A DNA stretch of 64,000 nt. Origin: Sporosarcina sp. P2. Lineage in GTDB: Bacteria > Bacillota > Bacilli > Bacillales_A > Planococcaceae. The position numbers were made by a program, and so were the translations under genes. This document shows, piece after piece, positions 7,871 through 17,825 of this stretch; position 1 is the stretch's first letter, and every line of letters starts with the position of its first letter. Where the stretch lies: positions 62,001 to 126,000 of the forward strand of contig NZ_PDYY01000005.1 in assembly GCF_002743255.1 (NCBI RefSeq), in the 5' to 3' direction. The notes under the pieces were generated by a model. That model made no database searches and was not told the DNA's origin. It saw only the letters and a program-made list of their open reading frames with translations.

Positions 7871-8811
7871 GTAAACTCGCATTTGTTTTTCCGGGACAAG
7901 GCTCACAAGCTGTAGGGATGGGGAAAGTATTCACAGAGAAGAACGAAGCGTGTAAGGAATTCATGCGAAACGCTGACGAAGCTCTTGGATTTGAACTGAG
8001 TGCATTGATGCTAGAAGGCCCTCAAGATGAATTGACGTTGACTTATAATGCTCAACCGGCTCTACTCACGGTAGGTGCAATGATCGCTGCGCGTTTGGAA
8101 GAAGAAGGCATTATACCAGATTATACAGCAGGACACAGTCTGGGTGAGTATACGGCTCTTGTTGAATCCAACGTTCTTTCATTTGAGGATGCAGTAGTTG
8201 CTGTTCATAAAAGAGGTCTGTATATGAATGAAGCTGTACCTGTAGGTAAAGGTGCCATGGCGGCCATACTTGGAATGGATCGTGATGTTTTGGAGTCAAT
8301 TACAGCGAACATCACAGAGTCCGGACATCCTGTACAACCAGCCAACTTAAATTGCCCCGGCCAAATTGTTATTTCCGGTGCAAAAGAGGGTGTGGATAAG
8401 GCGTGTACAGCCTTGAAAGAAGCGGGTGCGAAACGTGCATTGCCATTGAATGTAAGCGGACCTTTCCACTCAGTTCTAATGCAACCAGCGGCTGGAGAGT
8501 TACAAAAGACGCTTGAAGGTATTGAAATGAAGGATGCTGAAATTCCTATCATCGCAAACGTTACGGCAGATCAAGTAACGAAGCAGGACGAAATAAAAAA
8601 ATTACTAGTTGAACAATTGTATTCCCCGGTACGCTGGGAAGAGTCTGTTGAAAAATTACTTGAACTGGGTGTTACCCGTTTCATAGAGTGTGGACCTGGA
8701 AAAGTATTGAGTGGATTAATCCGTAAAATAGACCGTACAGCAAAAGTATACCCAGTATATGATGAAGAAACGCTTGAAAAGTTGCTTGAAGAGGCGAAAG
8801 GATGGTCATGA
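7867..8811 (+). CDS. fabD: Malonyl-CoA:ACP transacylase
   Basis: Loads malonate from CoA onto the acyl carrier protein for fatty acid elongation. The 314-residue protein starts [14 protein letters not shown] from a TTG at 7867 with GGAGAGGAAGAGG just upstream; a further upstream in-frame ATG lies inside plsX and would add an unrelated leader. The nucleophile elbow [10 protein letters not shown] places the catalytic Ser at residue 91, and GPFHS supplies the catalytic His at 201. Overlaps plsX and fabG by a few bases on each side, so the operon is tightly packed. Confidence 0.95.
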   Translation: MSKLAFVFPGQGSQAVGMGKVFTEKNEACKEFMRNADEALGFELSALMLEGPQDELTLTYNAQPALLTVGAMIAARLEEEGIIPDYTAGHSLGEYTALVESNVLSFEDAVVAVHKRGLYMNEAVPVGKGAMAAILGMDRDVLESITANITESGHPVQPANLNCPGQIVISGAKEGVDKACTALKEAGAKRALPLNVSGPFHSVLMQPAAGELQKTLEGIEMKDAEIPIIANVTADQVTKQDEIKKLLVEQLYSPVRWEESVEKLLELGVTRFIECGPGKVLSGLIRKIDRTAKVYPVYDEETLEKLLEEAKGWS

Positions 8812-9557
8812 TGGGAAGATTCGATGGGAAAACAGCAGTAGTCACAGGAGCATCTAGAGGGATTGGGCGCACTGTCGCTTTACGCTTAGCGTCTGAAGGT
8901 GCTAAAGTAGTCGTCAACTATAGCGGTAGCCAAGATCGAGCAGAGACTGTAGCAGCCGAAATTCGCTCTGCGGGCGGAGAAGCGCTCGTATTTCAAGCAA
9001 ATGTCTCCAATGCTGATCAAGTGAAAGCTATGATGGATGAGACGATTAAACAATTCGGTAGCATTGATCTCCTCGTCAATAACGCTGGCATCACGCGAGA
9101 TAATTTATTGATGCGCATGAAAGAAGACGAGTGGGATGATGTATTGTCCATTAATTTAAAGGGTGTTTTCCTATGCACTAAGGCTGTTACGCGCCAAATG
9201 ATGCGTCAGCGTGCAGGGAGAATCGTCAATCTGGCTTCTGTTGTAGGAGTTGTAGGAAATGCAGGGCAAGCAAATTACGTGGCAGCAAAAGCAGGAGTTA
9301 TTGGATTGACGAAAACAACTGCAAAAGAATTGGCGGCACGTAATATTTTAGTAAATGCTGTTGCTCCAGGATTCATCACAACGGATATGACAGATGAGTT
9401 GGGCGATGATATGAAAGAGCAATTATTGTCAACGATCCCTTTAGGTAAGCTTGGAAGTGCGGAAGATGTAGCGAGCGTTGTGGCATTCTTACTATCCGAC
9501 GAAGCAAAATATATTACGGGTCAGACTATCAATGTAGATGGCGGCATGGTGATGTAA
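8811..9557 (+). CDS. fabG: 3-oxoacyl-[ACP] reductase
   Basis: NADPH-dependent reduction of 3-oxoacyl-ACP in fatty acid elongation. A 248-residue classical short-chain dehydrogenase: cofactor motif TGASRGIG at residues 12-19, NNAGITRDN, catalytic Ser143, Tyr156 and Lys160 (YVAAK), and the C-terminal [12 protein letters not shown] typical of FabG. Three in-frame ATGs (8802, 8808, 8811) are possible; 8811 gives the family N-terminus and best spacing from AAAGGA. Its start overlaps the fabD stop. acpP follows about 100 bases later with its own promoter. Confidence 0.95.
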   Translation: MGRFDGKTAVVTGASRGIGRTVALRLASEGAKVVVNYSGSQDRAETVAAEIRSAGGEALVFQANVSNADQVKAMMDETIKQFGSIDLLVNNAGITRDNLLMRMKEDEWDDVLSINLKGVFLCTKAVTRQMMRQRAGRIVNLASVVGVVGNAGQANYVAAKAGVIGLTKTTAKELAARNILVNAVAPGFITTDMTDELGDDMKEQLLSTIPLGKLGSAEDVASVVAFLLSDEAKYITGQTINVDGGMVM

Positions 9558-9589
9558 AAGAACTACTTCTCTGAAAGCGCTATTTATGG

Positions 9590-9619
9590 TTGCGTAACGA
9601 GGGGGCTAACCTCTATAAT
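9590..9619 (+). promoter_or_regulatory. SigA promoter of acpP
   Basis: TTGCGT (9590-9595) and TATAAT (9614-9619) are 18 bases apart, 46 bases before the acpP start. An extra promoter fits the need for very high ACP levels. Confidence 0.65.
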
Positions 9620-9665
9620 TCAATAGTAGCTAATGAGCCGACTTTGGCCTTGAGAGGAGGTGACT

Positions 9666-9908
9666 ATGTTGTCAACAGTACTTGAGCGCGTAACAAAAGT
9701 AGTTGTCGACCGTCTAGGTGTCGATGAAAGCGAAGTAAAACCTGAAGCTTCTTTCCGTGAGGATCTTGGAGCTGATTCACTAGATGTAGTAGAACTTGTT
9801 ATGGAATTTGAAGATGAGTTTGAAACGGAAATTTCTGATGATGATGCAGAGAAAATTGCAACTGTCGGAGATGCAGTAACGTACATTACAGCAAAAGTAG
9901 GCGAATGA
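9666..9908 (+). CDS. acpP: Acyl carrier protein
   Basis: Carries growing acyl chains on a phosphopantetheine arm. The 80-residue, strongly acidic protein has the DSL motif ([11 protein letters not shown]) with the modified Ser at residue 38. ATG 9666 is chosen over a GTG two codons upstream because that GTG overlaps the ribosome binding site GAGAGGAGG. Preceded by its own promoter and followed by a terminator-like hairpin, consistent with a short abundant transcript; longer read-through from fabG and into rnc remains possible. Confidence 0.96.
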   Translation: MLSTVLERVTKVVVDRLGVDESEVKPEASFREDLGADSLDVVELVMEFEDEFETEISDDDAEKIATVGDAVTYITAKVGE

Positions 9909-9918
9909 CCTTTTTTGT

Positions 9919-9970
9919 GAGACACTTTCTTCCTTTCATCTGAAAAGAGGAAAGCGTCTCTTTTCGCTTT
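9919..9970 (+). terminator. Terminator after acpP
   Basis: GAGAC-A-CTTTC...CC pairs with GGAAAG-C-GTCTC, followed by TTTTCGCTTT. The stem has one mismatch and a short T run, so partial read-through into rnc-smc-ftsY is plausible. Confidence 0.7.
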
Positions 9971-10014
9971 CTAAGTGTGTACAGACTATTAATAGATGAG
10001 AGGCAGAGTAGTTT

Positions 10015-10782
10015 ATGAAAAATAAGAGAACTTTGAAAGAAAACGTATCACACCCTACATTGCCACAAGCTGTACGCGAGAAATTTAGTACACTCCAGCA
10101 GAAACTAGGTGTTCAATTTCAGGATGAGAATCTATTGTATAATGCATTTACCCATTCATCCTATGTCAATGAACATCGTCGCAAGAAATTTTCCGATAAT
10201 GAACGATTGGAATTCCTTGGAGATGCTGTATTAGAACTTGGGGTATCTAAATTTTTATTCCGAACAGAACCGGCAAAAAGCGAAGGGGAACTGACGAAAC
10301 TTCGTGCAGCGATTGTTTGTGAGCCATCACTTGTTAAGTTTTCAAATGAATTGAACTTTGGAGACTATATTCTTCTTGGTAAGGGTGAAGAACTAACTGG
10401 TGGGAGAATGCGCCCTGCGTTATTAGCAGATGTATTTGAAGCGTATATCGGTGCGCTTTACTTGGATCAAGGCATGGAAGTCGTTGAAGAGTTTCTAAAG
10501 CGAATCGTTTTTCCGAAAATTAGTATCGGAGCTTTTTCGCATGTGACAGATTATAAGAGTCGCCTGCAAGAATTGGTGCAACAAAAAAATAACGGACCCC
10601 TTCAGTATGAAGTCGTTGAAGAAAAAGGTCCTGCACATGCGAAAAAGTTTGTTACAGTAGTTAATCTGAATGAACAACCACTTGGAAAAGGAATTGGTAA
10701 GTCCAAGAAAGAAGCCGAACAGGAAGCTGCCCGTCGTGCGATAGAACATTTATTGATGCAGACAACCGAAGGGGAGAACTAA
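10015..10782 (+). CDS. rnc: Ribonuclease III
   Basis: Cleaves double-stranded RNA in rRNA processing and mRNA turnover. The 255-residue protein has the catalytic signature [13 protein letters not shown] at residues 63-75 (acidic metal ligands), the second acidic site [12 protein letters not shown] near residue 140, and a C-terminal double-stranded RNA-binding domain (about residues 178-250) ending in [21 protein letters not shown] start; the upstream GAGAGGCAGAG serves as a modest ribosome binding site. smc begins two bases after the stop, the usual rnc-smc-ftsY order. Confidence 0.96.
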   Translation: MKNKRTLKENVSHPTLPQAVREKFSTLQQKLGVQFQDENLLYNAFTHSSYVNEHRRKKFSDNERLEFLGDAVLELGVSKFLFRTEPAKSEGELTKLRAAIVCEPSLVKFSNELNFGDYILLGKGEELTGGRMRPALLADVFEAYIGALYLDQGMEVVEEFLKRIVFPKISIGAFSHVTDYKSRLQELVQQKNNGPLQYEVVEEKGPAHAKKFVTVVNLNEQPLGKGIGKSKKEAEQEAARRAIEHLLMQTTEGEN

Positions 10783-10784
10783 TC

Positions 10785-13700
10785 GTGTTTTTGAAGAGGC
10801 TGGAAATCGCAGGCTTTAAATCTTTCGCGGAAAAAATCCATATAGACTTTGTACCAGGAGTAACGGCCATCGTAGGACCTAACGGAAGTGGAAAGAGTAA
10901 TATTATTGATGCGATTCGTTGGGTGCTCGGTGAACAATCTGCAAAATCATTGCGTGGCAGTAAAATGGAAGACGTCATTTTTGCAGGCAGTGACTCACGG
11001 AAAGCAGTTAATTTCGCAGAAGTCACACTCATTTTGGATAATACTCAAAATCTATTTCCGCTTGATTATACGGAAATCAGTGTAACTAGAAGGGTTTTTC
11101 GATCTGGAGATAGTGCGTATCTTCTGAACGGCCAGACTTGTAGGTTAAAAGACATCACCACGCTATTTATGGATTCGGGATTGAGTAAAGAAGCATTCTC
11201 TATTATTTCGCAAGGTCGGGTAGATGAGATCTTGAATAGCCGTGCTGATGAAAGACGCAATGTCTTTGACGAAGCGGCAGGTGTCTTGAAGTATAAAACC
11301 CATAAACAGCAAGCGGAGCATAAATTATTTGAGACGACTGATAATTTAGATCGTGTACTAGATATATTAAAAGAAATTGATGATCGACTTGTTCCTCTTG
11401 AAAAAGAAGCAGGTTCGGCTCGTAAAGCTTCAAATTTGCGTTCTGAACTTCGAGAGGCAGATGTTCGTTTACTCCATCACGACGCTTCTACTTTGCAACA
11501 GCAGATTTCTGAAAAAGCGGCAGTTGTGAAAAATGATGAAACTGAACAGCGAAAGATTTCGGATACTCTTACACAATATGAAAACGATCTGGATATTGAC
11601 AAGAAGGTTCTTATGACAGTAGAGCTTCAACTGGATGAGTTCCAAAATGAATTGATTAAACAGACAGCAGAAGCTGAAAAGTGGGAAGGTAGAAGATTGC
11701 TGTCCGTTGAAAAGACCCGCAATACGAAGCAGCAAGTGGAGCGTATTAGACAAGAGCTGCAATCAGCAGAGGACACTCAACGAATGGCAAAAGATAAACA
11801 TCGCGCTATGCAGATGAAGCAGAAAACTGCTCAGCATGAACTTGAAGAAGTGACGAAAGAAAGTAAGCAAGTCACGGCCATGCTAAACAGTTCATTAAAA
11901 GAAACAGAACAGCAAATTGAACAGTTGAAATCAGTTTATATTGAGCGCCTCAATGAGGAGGCCACTGTGCGCAGTGAAATCAGGCATGTAGAGGAGCGGC
12001 TTCAGGGAGAAAAATCTTCTACAGAAAAGATTACAGTTCAGACTACATTACTTTCCGAACGCAAACGACAATTAGCTAAAGACCAGCAAGAAAAAAATGA
12101 GCAAAAAAAGACTGTTCAGAAACAGCTAGATGAGCTAGAGAAGTCAGCTAGAGCTTGTCAGCAACAATTAACAGAAGAAGAGCAACGTCTATCTACGCAA
12201 CAGCAAATTCTGCAGAAAGCATTGCGTAAACAATCCGAAATGCAAGGAAGACTCCGTGCCCTAGAAAGTCTTGAAAAGGATTTTTCGGGGTTCTATTCTG
12301 GTGTCAAAGAAGTACTCCATGCAAAGAAACAACAACGTATTCAAGGGATCGAAGGAGCTGTAGTTGAACTCATTAAGACGGAGCCAGCCTATACTAAGGC
12401 AATTGAAACAGCCCTTGGCGGTGCTATGCAACACATCATTACTACGACTGAGCATGATGCAAGACGAGCCATCGGTTATTTAAAAACGAAAAACTTCGGT
12501 CGCGCTACGTTTCTTCCTATGGATATCTTGAAGCCGCGTGAGCTTCCTATAAATAGCCGACACGTACTCTCTCAACAGCAGGGCTTCATCGGTACGGCAT
12601 TTGAACTCATTCAAACGTCTGCGGCATATGAGTCGGTTGCCAAAAACTTATTGGGTCAGACGATTATTGCCAATGATCTTGAAGCTGCATCAGGTTTAGC
12701 TAAAACGATAGGACACCGCTATCGCATAGTGACACTCGATGGGGATATTATAAACGCAGGCGGTTCATTGACCGGTGGCGGTGCGAAAGGGCAGACCACG
12801 CTATTCTCCCGCAAGGCTGAGCTGGAGACTCTTACCAATCAACTGCAAAAAATGGATGAATCTATTCAACAGGCTACTGCACAAACGTCTGAAACTCGTA
12901 ATTTAGTGGGTGCGAGTTTACATCTTCGTGATCAATTGCGCGTAAAGTTAGAGGAAACCCAACAGAAAAAGTCCATCATTCATGCATCATTACAAGAAAC
13001 CGAAATGGAATTGCGTTCTGTCGAAATGGAAATATCCACAATTGAAATCGGACGTACTGACACAGTCTCTGCAGAAAAGCAGTTATCGACCAAAAAACGA
13101 AATTTACAAACACGGCATGAAGTATTGAAAAGTGAACTTCAAGAGACGTTAGAAAAGCTAGAAGGTTTAGAGAGACTAGTAGAGAATAGACGTGAAGAAC
13201 AACAGTCATTACAGAAGAGATTACATGACTTACAGCAAAAAAGTGCTGTATTAAAAGAGCAGAACGCCTATCATTCAAGCAGTATTTTGGAAACCATCAC
13301 TCAAATAGATGAGTTGGAGTTGACAATTAGCCGCTTGCGAGAAGAACAGCACTATGTGCAGGAGTTTGTGATCGGTAAGGAATTAACACCTGAAGAAATA
13401 GAGAAGCAGAGTCAGCAAGCAAATGATACAAAAAAACACTTGCAACAAACGATTGAGATAGAAAAAGCTAAGCGTGTTCAGCAAGCTACACGTGTTCGTG
13501 ATCATGAAGAGCGTATAAAAATGATCAGACAACAGGCAGGTATTATTTCCGAACGCTTGAACACACTGAGGATTCAATTATCCAGGCTTGAAACACAGTT
13601 TGAAACGGTCAAAGATCGACTGGATGAAGAGTATGGCTTACGACCGAATGAATTGCATTTTGAATCATTGGATATTCCGCTACTACGCAAGACGGTAGAA

Positions 13701-14342
13701 GATTGTAAGCAACAACTAGCTATAATAGGACCTGTCAATCCGAATGCAATTCAGGAATTCGAAGAAGTATCTGAGCGTCATGAGTTTTTACAATCACAAC
13801 GGAATGACTTGGTCGAAGCTAAAAATACGTTACAAGAAGCTATGGCGGAAATGGATCAGGAAATGAAGAGTCGCTTCGAGACGACGTTTGAAGCAATCCG
13901 CAGCCATTTTCGCCGCGTGTTTAAGGATATGTTCGGTGGGGGAGAAGCGGATCTTGTTTTAACGGATCCAACCAATTTACTGACTACCGGAATTGATATC
14001 ATGGCACGACCTCCAGGAAAGAAGTTGCAGAATTTGCGTTTATTATCTGGCGGGGAACGTGCGTTAACTGTTATTTCCTTGCTGTTCTCTATTCTAGAAG
14101 TTCGGCCTGTACCGTTTTGCATATTAGATGAAGTGGAAGCAGCACTGGATGAAGCGAATGTGGTACGATATAGTAATTATTTAAAGAAAGTTTCGGATCA
14201 GACGCAATTCATCGTGATCACACATCGAAAAGGCACGATGGAGGGTGCAGACGTCCTATACGGCATTACGATGCAAGAATCAGGTGTTTCGAAATTGCTT
14301 TCTGTTAAACTATCTGAAGTGGCAGAAGAAATCAGTAGCTAA
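10785..14342 (+). CDS. smc: Chromosome partition protein Smc
   Basis: ATPase core of the Smc-ScpAB condensin that organises and separates chromosome arms. The 1185-residue protein shows the full architecture: Walker A GPNGSGKSN at residues 31-39, a long coiled coil rich in Glu, Gln and Lys, a hinge at about residues 520-680 (including GGSLTGGG at its end), the return coiled coil, the ABC signature LLSGGERALT near 1086 and Walker B CILDEVEAALDEAN near 1112. GTG start three bases after the rnc stop region, with GGGGAG upstream. Length equals the B. subtilis protein within a residue or two. Confidence 0.97.
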   Translation: MFLKRLEIAGFKSFAEKIHIDFVPGVTAIVGPNGSGKSNIIDAIRWVLGEQSAKSLRGSKMEDVIFAGSDSRKAVNFAEVTLILDNTQNLFPLDYTEISVTRRVFRSGDSAYLLNGQTCRLKDITTLFMDSGLSKEAFSIISQGRVDEILNSRADERRNVFDEAAGVLKYKTHKQQAEHKLFETTDNLDRVLDILKEIDDRLVPLEKEAGSARKASNLRSELREADVRLLHHDASTLQQQISEKAAVVKNDETEQRKISDTLTQYENDLDIDKKVLMTVELQLDEFQNELIKQTAEAEKWEGRRLLSVEKTRNTKQQVERIRQELQSAEDTQRMAKDKHRAMQMKQKTAQHELEEVTKESKQVTAMLNSSLKETEQQIEQLKSVYIERLNEEATVRSEIRHVEERLQGEKSSTEKITVQTTLLSERKRQLAKDQQEKNEQKKTVQKQLDELEKSARACQQQLTEEEQRLSTQQQILQKALRKQSEMQGRLRALESLEKDFSGFYSGVKEVLHAKKQQRIQGIEGAVVELIKTEPAYTKAIETALGGAMQHIITTTEHDARRAIGYLKTKNFGRATFLPMDILKPRELPINSRHVLSQQQGFIGTAFELIQTSAAYESVAKNLLGQTIIANDLEAASGLAKTIGHRYRIVTLDGDIINAGGSLTGGGAKGQTTLFSRKAELETLTNQLQKMDESIQQATAQTSETRNLVGASLHLRDQLRVKLEETQQKKSIIHASLQETEMELRSVEMEISTIEIGRTDTVSAEKQLSTKKRNLQTRHEVLKSELQETLEKLEGLERLVENRREEQQSLQKRLHDLQQKSAVLKEQNAYHSSSILETITQIDELELTISRLREEQHYVQEFVIGKELTPEEIEKQSQQANDTKKHLQQTIEIEKAKRVQQATRVRDHEERIKMIRQQAGIISERLNTLRIQLSRLETQFETVKDRLDEEYGLRPNELHFESLDIPLLRKTVEDCKQQLAIIGPVNPNAIQEFEEVSERHEFLQSQRNDLVEAKNTLQEAMAEMDQEMKSRFETTFEAIRSHFRRVFKDMFGGGEADLVLTDPTNLLTTGIDIMARPPGKKLQNLRLLSGGERALTVISLLFSILEVRPVPFCILDEVEAALDEANVVRYSNYLKKVSDQTQFIVITHRKGTMEGADVLYGITMQESGVSKLLSVKLSEVAEEISS

Positions 14343-14354
14343 GGAGTGAAATGA

Positions 14355-15377
14355 ATGTCTTTCTTCAAGAAGATTAAAGATAAAATATCAGGAACAAACG
14401 AAGCGGTAGCGGAGAAGTTTAAAGATGGACTGACCAAGACACGCGATTCATTTACATCGAAAGTAAACGATTTAGTGTTTAGATTCCGTATCGTTGATGA
14501 AGAATTCTTCGAAGAACTGGAAGAATTATTACTTCAAGCGGATGTTGGTTTTGAAACCGTAATGGAATTAATTGATTTACTAAAAGAAGAAGTGCAACGT
14601 AAGAATATTAAAAACACGACAGGTATGCAGTCATTGATTTCTGAGAAGCTTGTAGAAATTTATAATTCAGGTGAAGCAGTTACCAGTGAATTGGATATCA
14701 AAGAAGATAGACTAAACGTAATTTTGATGGTTGGCGTGAATGGTGTGGGTAAAACGACAACGATTGGTAAAATGGCTGCCCGCCTTAAAAAAGAAGGGAA
14801 AACCGTTATGTTAGCTGCTGGAGATACATTCCGCGCAGGTGCCATTGAACAGCTTGTTGTCTGGGGAGAGCGTACGGGCGTAGAAGTCGTACGCCAGGCG
14901 GAAGGTTCGGATCCGGCTGCCGTTATTTTTGATGCGGTGAAAGCAGCTAAGAAGCGTAACGTGGATGTTTTAATCTGTGATACAGCAGGTCGCTTACAAA
15001 ATAAAGTGAACTTGATGAATGAGCTGGAAAAAGTACATCGCGTTATTGGCCGCGAAATTGAGGGGGCCCCTCATGAAGTATTGTTGGCATTGGATGCGAC
15101 GACTGGACAGAACGCATTAATTCAAGCGCAGACATTTAACGAAGTAACGAATGTTACGGGTATTGTATTGACGAAACTAGACGGTACAGCGAAAGGTGGT
15201 ATCGTGCTCGCGATTCGCAATAAGCTCGATATTCCGGTGAAGTTTGTTGGCCTTGGTGAAGGCATCGATGATTTACAACCTTTCGACCCGGAGAAATATG
15301 TCTATGGATTATTTGCGAACGGATTAGAAATGGAAGAAACAGATGATCATGAAGCTGAAATCGAAGAAGACAAGTAA
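14355..15377 (+). CDS. ftsY: Signal recognition particle receptor FtsY
   Basis: Membrane-associated GTPase that docks SRP-ribosome complexes at the translocon. The 340-residue protein has a short lysine-rich N-terminal segment, an N domain, and the G domain with [15 protein letters not shown] at residues 127-141, the DTFRAGA insertion motif, DTAGRLQN and [10 protein letters not shown]. The long acidic A domain of E. coli FtsY is missing, as usual in Firmicutes. A GGAGTG site precedes the ATG. Its partner ffh follows after ylxM. Confidence 0.96.
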   Translation: MSFFKKIKDKISGTNEAVAEKFKDGLTKTRDSFTSKVNDLVFRFRIVDEEFFEELEELLLQADVGFETVMELIDLLKEEVQRKNIKNTTGMQSLISEKLVEIYNSGEAVTSELDIKEDRLNVILMVGVNGVGKTTTIGKMAARLKKEGKTVMLAAGDTFRAGAIEQLVVWGERTGVEVVRQAEGSDPAAVIFDAVKAAKKRNVDVLICDTAGRLQNKVNLMNELEKVHRVIGREIEGAPHEVLLALDATTGQNALIQAQTFNEVTNVTGIVLTKLDGTAKGGIVLAIRNKLDIPVKFVGLGEGIDDLQPFDPEKYVYGLFANGLEMEETDDHEAEIEEDK

Positions 15378-15383
15378 AAATAC

Positions 15384-15412
15384 TTGACGGCAATACACAT
15401 GCGCGATACTAT
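15384..15412 (+). promoter_or_regulatory. SigA promoter of ylxM-ffh
   Basis: TTGACG (15384-15389) and TACTAT (15407-15412), 17 bases apart, lie 29 bases upstream of ylxM. A nearby TATAAT (15412-15417) is 22 bases from the -35 and is the less likely -10. Confidence 0.6.
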
Positions 15413-15440
15413 ATAATAGTGACTGAAGGGGGTCGTGATC

Positions 15441-15767
15441 TTGCTTGAAAAAACGACAAGAGTGAACTTCCTCTTTGATTTTTATCAATCATTATTAACT
15501 GACAAACAACGTTTATATATGCAATTATATTATTTAGATGATCTTTCTCTCGGTGAAATCGCTGAACAATATGGTGTATCGAGACAGGCTGTGTATGACA
15601 ATGTGAAACGGACTGAGGCAATGCTCGAAGATTACGAGAAGAAACTCAATCTGTTCGAAAAACATGAAGGTCGACTTGAAATTGTAGAGTTGCTAGAAGA
15701 AATGGTGCCTACCGAAAATTCAAATCGCTTCATGAAATTGCTACATACCTTAAAAGACTTTGAATAG
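15441..15767 (+). CDS. ylxM: UPF0122 helix-turn-helix protein YlxM, SRP-associated
   Basis: A 108-residue sigma-region-4-like helix-turn-helix protein: [27 protein letters not shown] is the recognition unit (about residues 35-61). In streptococci the homologue binds SRP and raises its GTPase activity, so a role with the neighbouring ffh is plausible; direct DNA targets are unknown. TTG 15441 is chosen because it gives the family N-terminus (MLEKTTR) with GGGGG eight bases upstream; the GTG two codons earlier sits on top of that site. Fixed location upstream of ffh across Firmicutes. Confidence 0.9.
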   Translation: MLEKTTRVNFLFDFYQSLLTDKQRLYMQLYYLDDLSLGEIAEQYGVSRQAVYDNVKRTEAMLEDYEKKLNLFEKHEGRLEIVELLEEMVPTENSNRFMKLLHTLKDFE

Positions 15768-15779
15768 GGGGGATTGTCT

Positions 15780-17135
15780 ATGGCATTTGAAGGACTAGCC
15801 GAACGCCTGCAAGTAACAATGAACAAAATTACGGGCAAAGGTAAAATTAACGAAGCTGACGTAAAAGAAATGATGCGTGAAGTACGTTTTGCACTAATTG
15901 AAGCAGACGTTAACTTGAAAGTCGTTAAACAATTTGTCAAGACGGTCAGCGAGCGCTCAGTAGGTCAGGATGTAATGAAGAGTTTGACACCTGGTCAGCA
16001 AGTGGTAAAAATCGTAAAAGACGAATTAACGAATCTAATGGGTGGAGAACAAAATCCCATTCAATTCGCGCGTAAATCGCCTACGGTCATCATGATGGTA
16101 GGTTTGCAAGGTGCTGGTAAAACAACAACTACCGGTAAATTGGCTACAGTTTTACGTAAAAAACATAATAAGAAACCTTTGCTTGTAGCGGCAGATATAT
16201 ATCGCCCAGCAGCGATCCAACAACTCGAAACCTTAGGTAAACAAATCACTGTGCCCGTATTTTCTATGGGTACCGATCAGTCTCCTGTTGAAATTGCACG
16301 CAAAGCAATGGAAGAGGCAGAACGTGAGCATAATGACGTCGTAATCATTGATACTGCAGGTAGACTCCATGTAGATGAAGAACTTATGCAAGAATTGAAA
16401 GATATTCGAGAGTTAACGAATCCTGATGAAGTATTCCTCGTAGTGGATGCCATGACAGGTCAAGACGCTGTCAACGTGGCAAAAAGTTTCGATGAGACAA
16501 TCGGAATCACTGGCGTCATATTGACAAAACTTGATGGGGATACACGTGGTGGTGCGGCGTTATCGATTCGTACCGTTACTGAAAAACCTATCAAATTTGT
16601 CGGTATGGGTGAGAAGATGGATGCACTTGAACCATTCCATCCAGAACGTATGGCGTCACGAATACTTGGCATGGGCGATGTCATGTCTTTGATTGAAAAA
16701 GCACAAGAAAACGTGGATGAGGATAAAGCGAAAGAGTTAGAGCAGAAATTGCGCACACAAAGCTTTACACTTGACGATTTTCTTGATCAAATGCAACAGG
16801 TGAAAAAAATGGGACCACTCGACGAAATTTTAAAAATGATGCCGGGTGCAAACAAGATCAAAGGACTCGACAATGCCAAAGTGGATGAGAGTCAAATGGG
16901 GCGTGTAGAAGCCGTCATTTATTCCATGACGCTTGCAGAACGGGAAAACCCAGAAATTATTAATGCGAGCCGAAAAAAAAGAATTGCTACAGGATCTGGA
17001 ACTTCTACCCAGGAAGTCAACCGTTTGCTAAAGCAGTTTGAAGAAATGAAAAAAATGGTTAAGCAAATGACCAACATGCAACAAAAAGGTAAGAAAAAAG
17101 GTAAAATGCCTGGTTTTGATGCGTTTTTTAAATAA
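15780..17135 (+). CDS. ffh: Signal recognition particle protein Ffh
   Basis: GTPase that binds signal peptides emerging from ribosomes together with the 4.5S/6S RNA and delivers them to FtsY. The 451-residue protein has the N domain, G domain (GLQGAGKTTTTGKLA from residue 108, DTAGRLHVDEE, TKLDGDTRGG) and a methionine-rich M domain from about residue 300 with KMGPLDEILKMMPG, ending in a lysine-rich tail. ATG 15780 gives the family start MAFEGLAERLQ; a TTG two codons upstream is less likely. The gene for the SRP RNA is not in this window. Confidence 0.96.
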   Translation: MAFEGLAERLQVTMNKITGKGKINEADVKEMMREVRFALIEADVNLKVVKQFVKTVSERSVGQDVMKSLTPGQQVVKIVKDELTNLMGGEQNPIQFARKSPTVIMMVGLQGAGKTTTTGKLATVLRKKHNKKPLLVAADIYRPAAIQQLETLGKQITVPVFSMGTDQSPVEIARKAMEEAEREHNDVVIIDTAGRLHVDEELMQELKDIRELTNPDEVFLVVDAMTGQDAVNVAKSFDETIGITGVILTKLDGDTRGGAALSIRTVTEKPIKFVGMGEKMDALEPFHPERMASRILGMGDVMSLIEKAQENVDEDKAKELEQKLRTQSFTLDDFLDQMQQVKKMGPLDEILKMMPGANKIKGLDNAKVDESQMGRVEAVIYSMTLAERENPEIINASRKKRIATGSGTSTQEVNRLLKQFEEMKKMVKQMTNMQQKGKKKGKMPGFDAFFK

Positions 17136-17160
17136 AATAGAGGGTGTTAAGAAAAAAACC

Positions 17161-17189
17161 TTTACAAACAAATAAAAACTTGGTAATAT
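17161..17189 (+). promoter_or_regulatory. SigA promoter of rpsP
   Basis: TTTACA (17161-17166) and TAATAT (17184-17189) with 17-base spacing, 38 bases upstream of rpsP. Confidence 0.6.
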
Positions 17190-17227
17190 ACTATCTTGTG
17201 TGAAACTATTCGGAGGTGTAGATAATA

Positions 17228-17500
17228 ATGGCAGTTAAAATTCGTCTAAAACGTATGGGAGCTAAAAGATCTCCTTTTTATCGTATTGTAGTAGCTGATG
17301 CACGTGCACCACGTGACGGCCGTCAAATCGATCAGGTTGGTACATACAACCCGCTTACAAAGCCAGCAACAGTTGAAATCAACGAAGAATTGGCTTTGAA
17401 ATGGCTTCAAGATGGAGCTAAACCATCTGATACAGTTCGTAACTTGTTCTCAGAACAAGGTATCATGGAAAAATTCCATAACGCTAAATACAGCAAGTAA
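17228..17500 (+). CDS. rpsP: 30S ribosomal protein S16
   Basis: Early-assembling protein of the small subunit. The 90-residue sequence begins [26 protein letters not shown], the family signature, followed by GTYNPLT. A strong site (CGGAGGTG) precedes the ATG. It leads the conserved rpsP-khpA-rimM-trmD-rplS cluster, in which RimM helps assemble the same subunit. Confidence 0.97.
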   Translation: MAVKIRLKRMGAKRSPFYRIVVADARAPRDGRQIDQVGTYNPLTKPATVEINEELALKWLQDGAKPSDTVRNLFSEQGIMEKFHNAKYSK

Positions 17501-17515
17501 TTTGGAGGGGTGGAC

Positions 17516-17749
17516 ATGAAGCAGCTGATTGAAACAGTTGTAAAACCGTTAGTCGATTACCCGGACGACGTGAAAGTGGTATCTGAAGAACAGTCTCAAC
17601 GAGTCGTTTATCAGTTATCAGTGAATGCGGAGGATATGGGTAAAGTGATCGGGAAACAAGGTCGTGTGGCAAAAGCGATCCGTACGATTGTTTACTCAGC
17701 AGCAGGCAGCCACCACGGCAAAAAAGTGTATTTGGATATCTTGGATTGA
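17516..17749 (+). CDS. khpA: RNA-binding protein KhpA (KH domain)
   Basis: A 77-residue single KH-domain RNA-binding protein (YlqC in B. subtilis), which in pneumococci pairs with KhpB/Jag and affects cell elongation and division. The RNA-binding loop [15 protein letters not shown] is present. ATG 17516 is chosen: GGAGGGG lies seven to nine bases upstream, while an in-frame GTG two codons earlier overlaps it. The gene is followed by a strong terminator hairpin, so rimM may depend on read-through. Confidence 0.92.
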   Translation: MKQLIETVVKPLVDYPDDVKVVSEEQSQRVVYQLSVNAEDMGKVIGKQGRVAKAIRTIVYSAAGSHHGKKVYLDILD

Positions 17750-17754
17750 TCCAA

Positions 17755-17784
17755 AAGGAAGGAGCCTCGGTTCCTTCCTTTTTT
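17755..17784 (+). terminator. Terminator or attenuator after khpA
   Basis: AAGGAAGGAG...TTCCTTCCTT stem with GCC/GG pairs near the loop, followed by six T. I find no convincing promoter between it and rimM, so it may act as a partial terminator that lowers rimM-trmD expression relative to rpsP. Confidence 0.85.
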
Positions 17785-17825
17785 GCACGTATAAATACTT
17801 TTACTCATATAATGGAGGCGAAATA

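Noticed and set aside
15412-15417. TATAAT as -10 of ylxM
   Set aside because: 22 bases from TTGACG; TACTAT at 15407 has the correct 17-base spacing.
17808-17813. TATAAT before rimM as a promoter
   Set aside because: It overlaps the rimM ribosome binding site; transcription from it would start within a few bases of the ATG and remove the site.
17664-17825. Long N-terminal extension of rimM into khpA
   Set aside because: Crosses a terminator and lacks similarity; the ATG at 17826 gives the family start.
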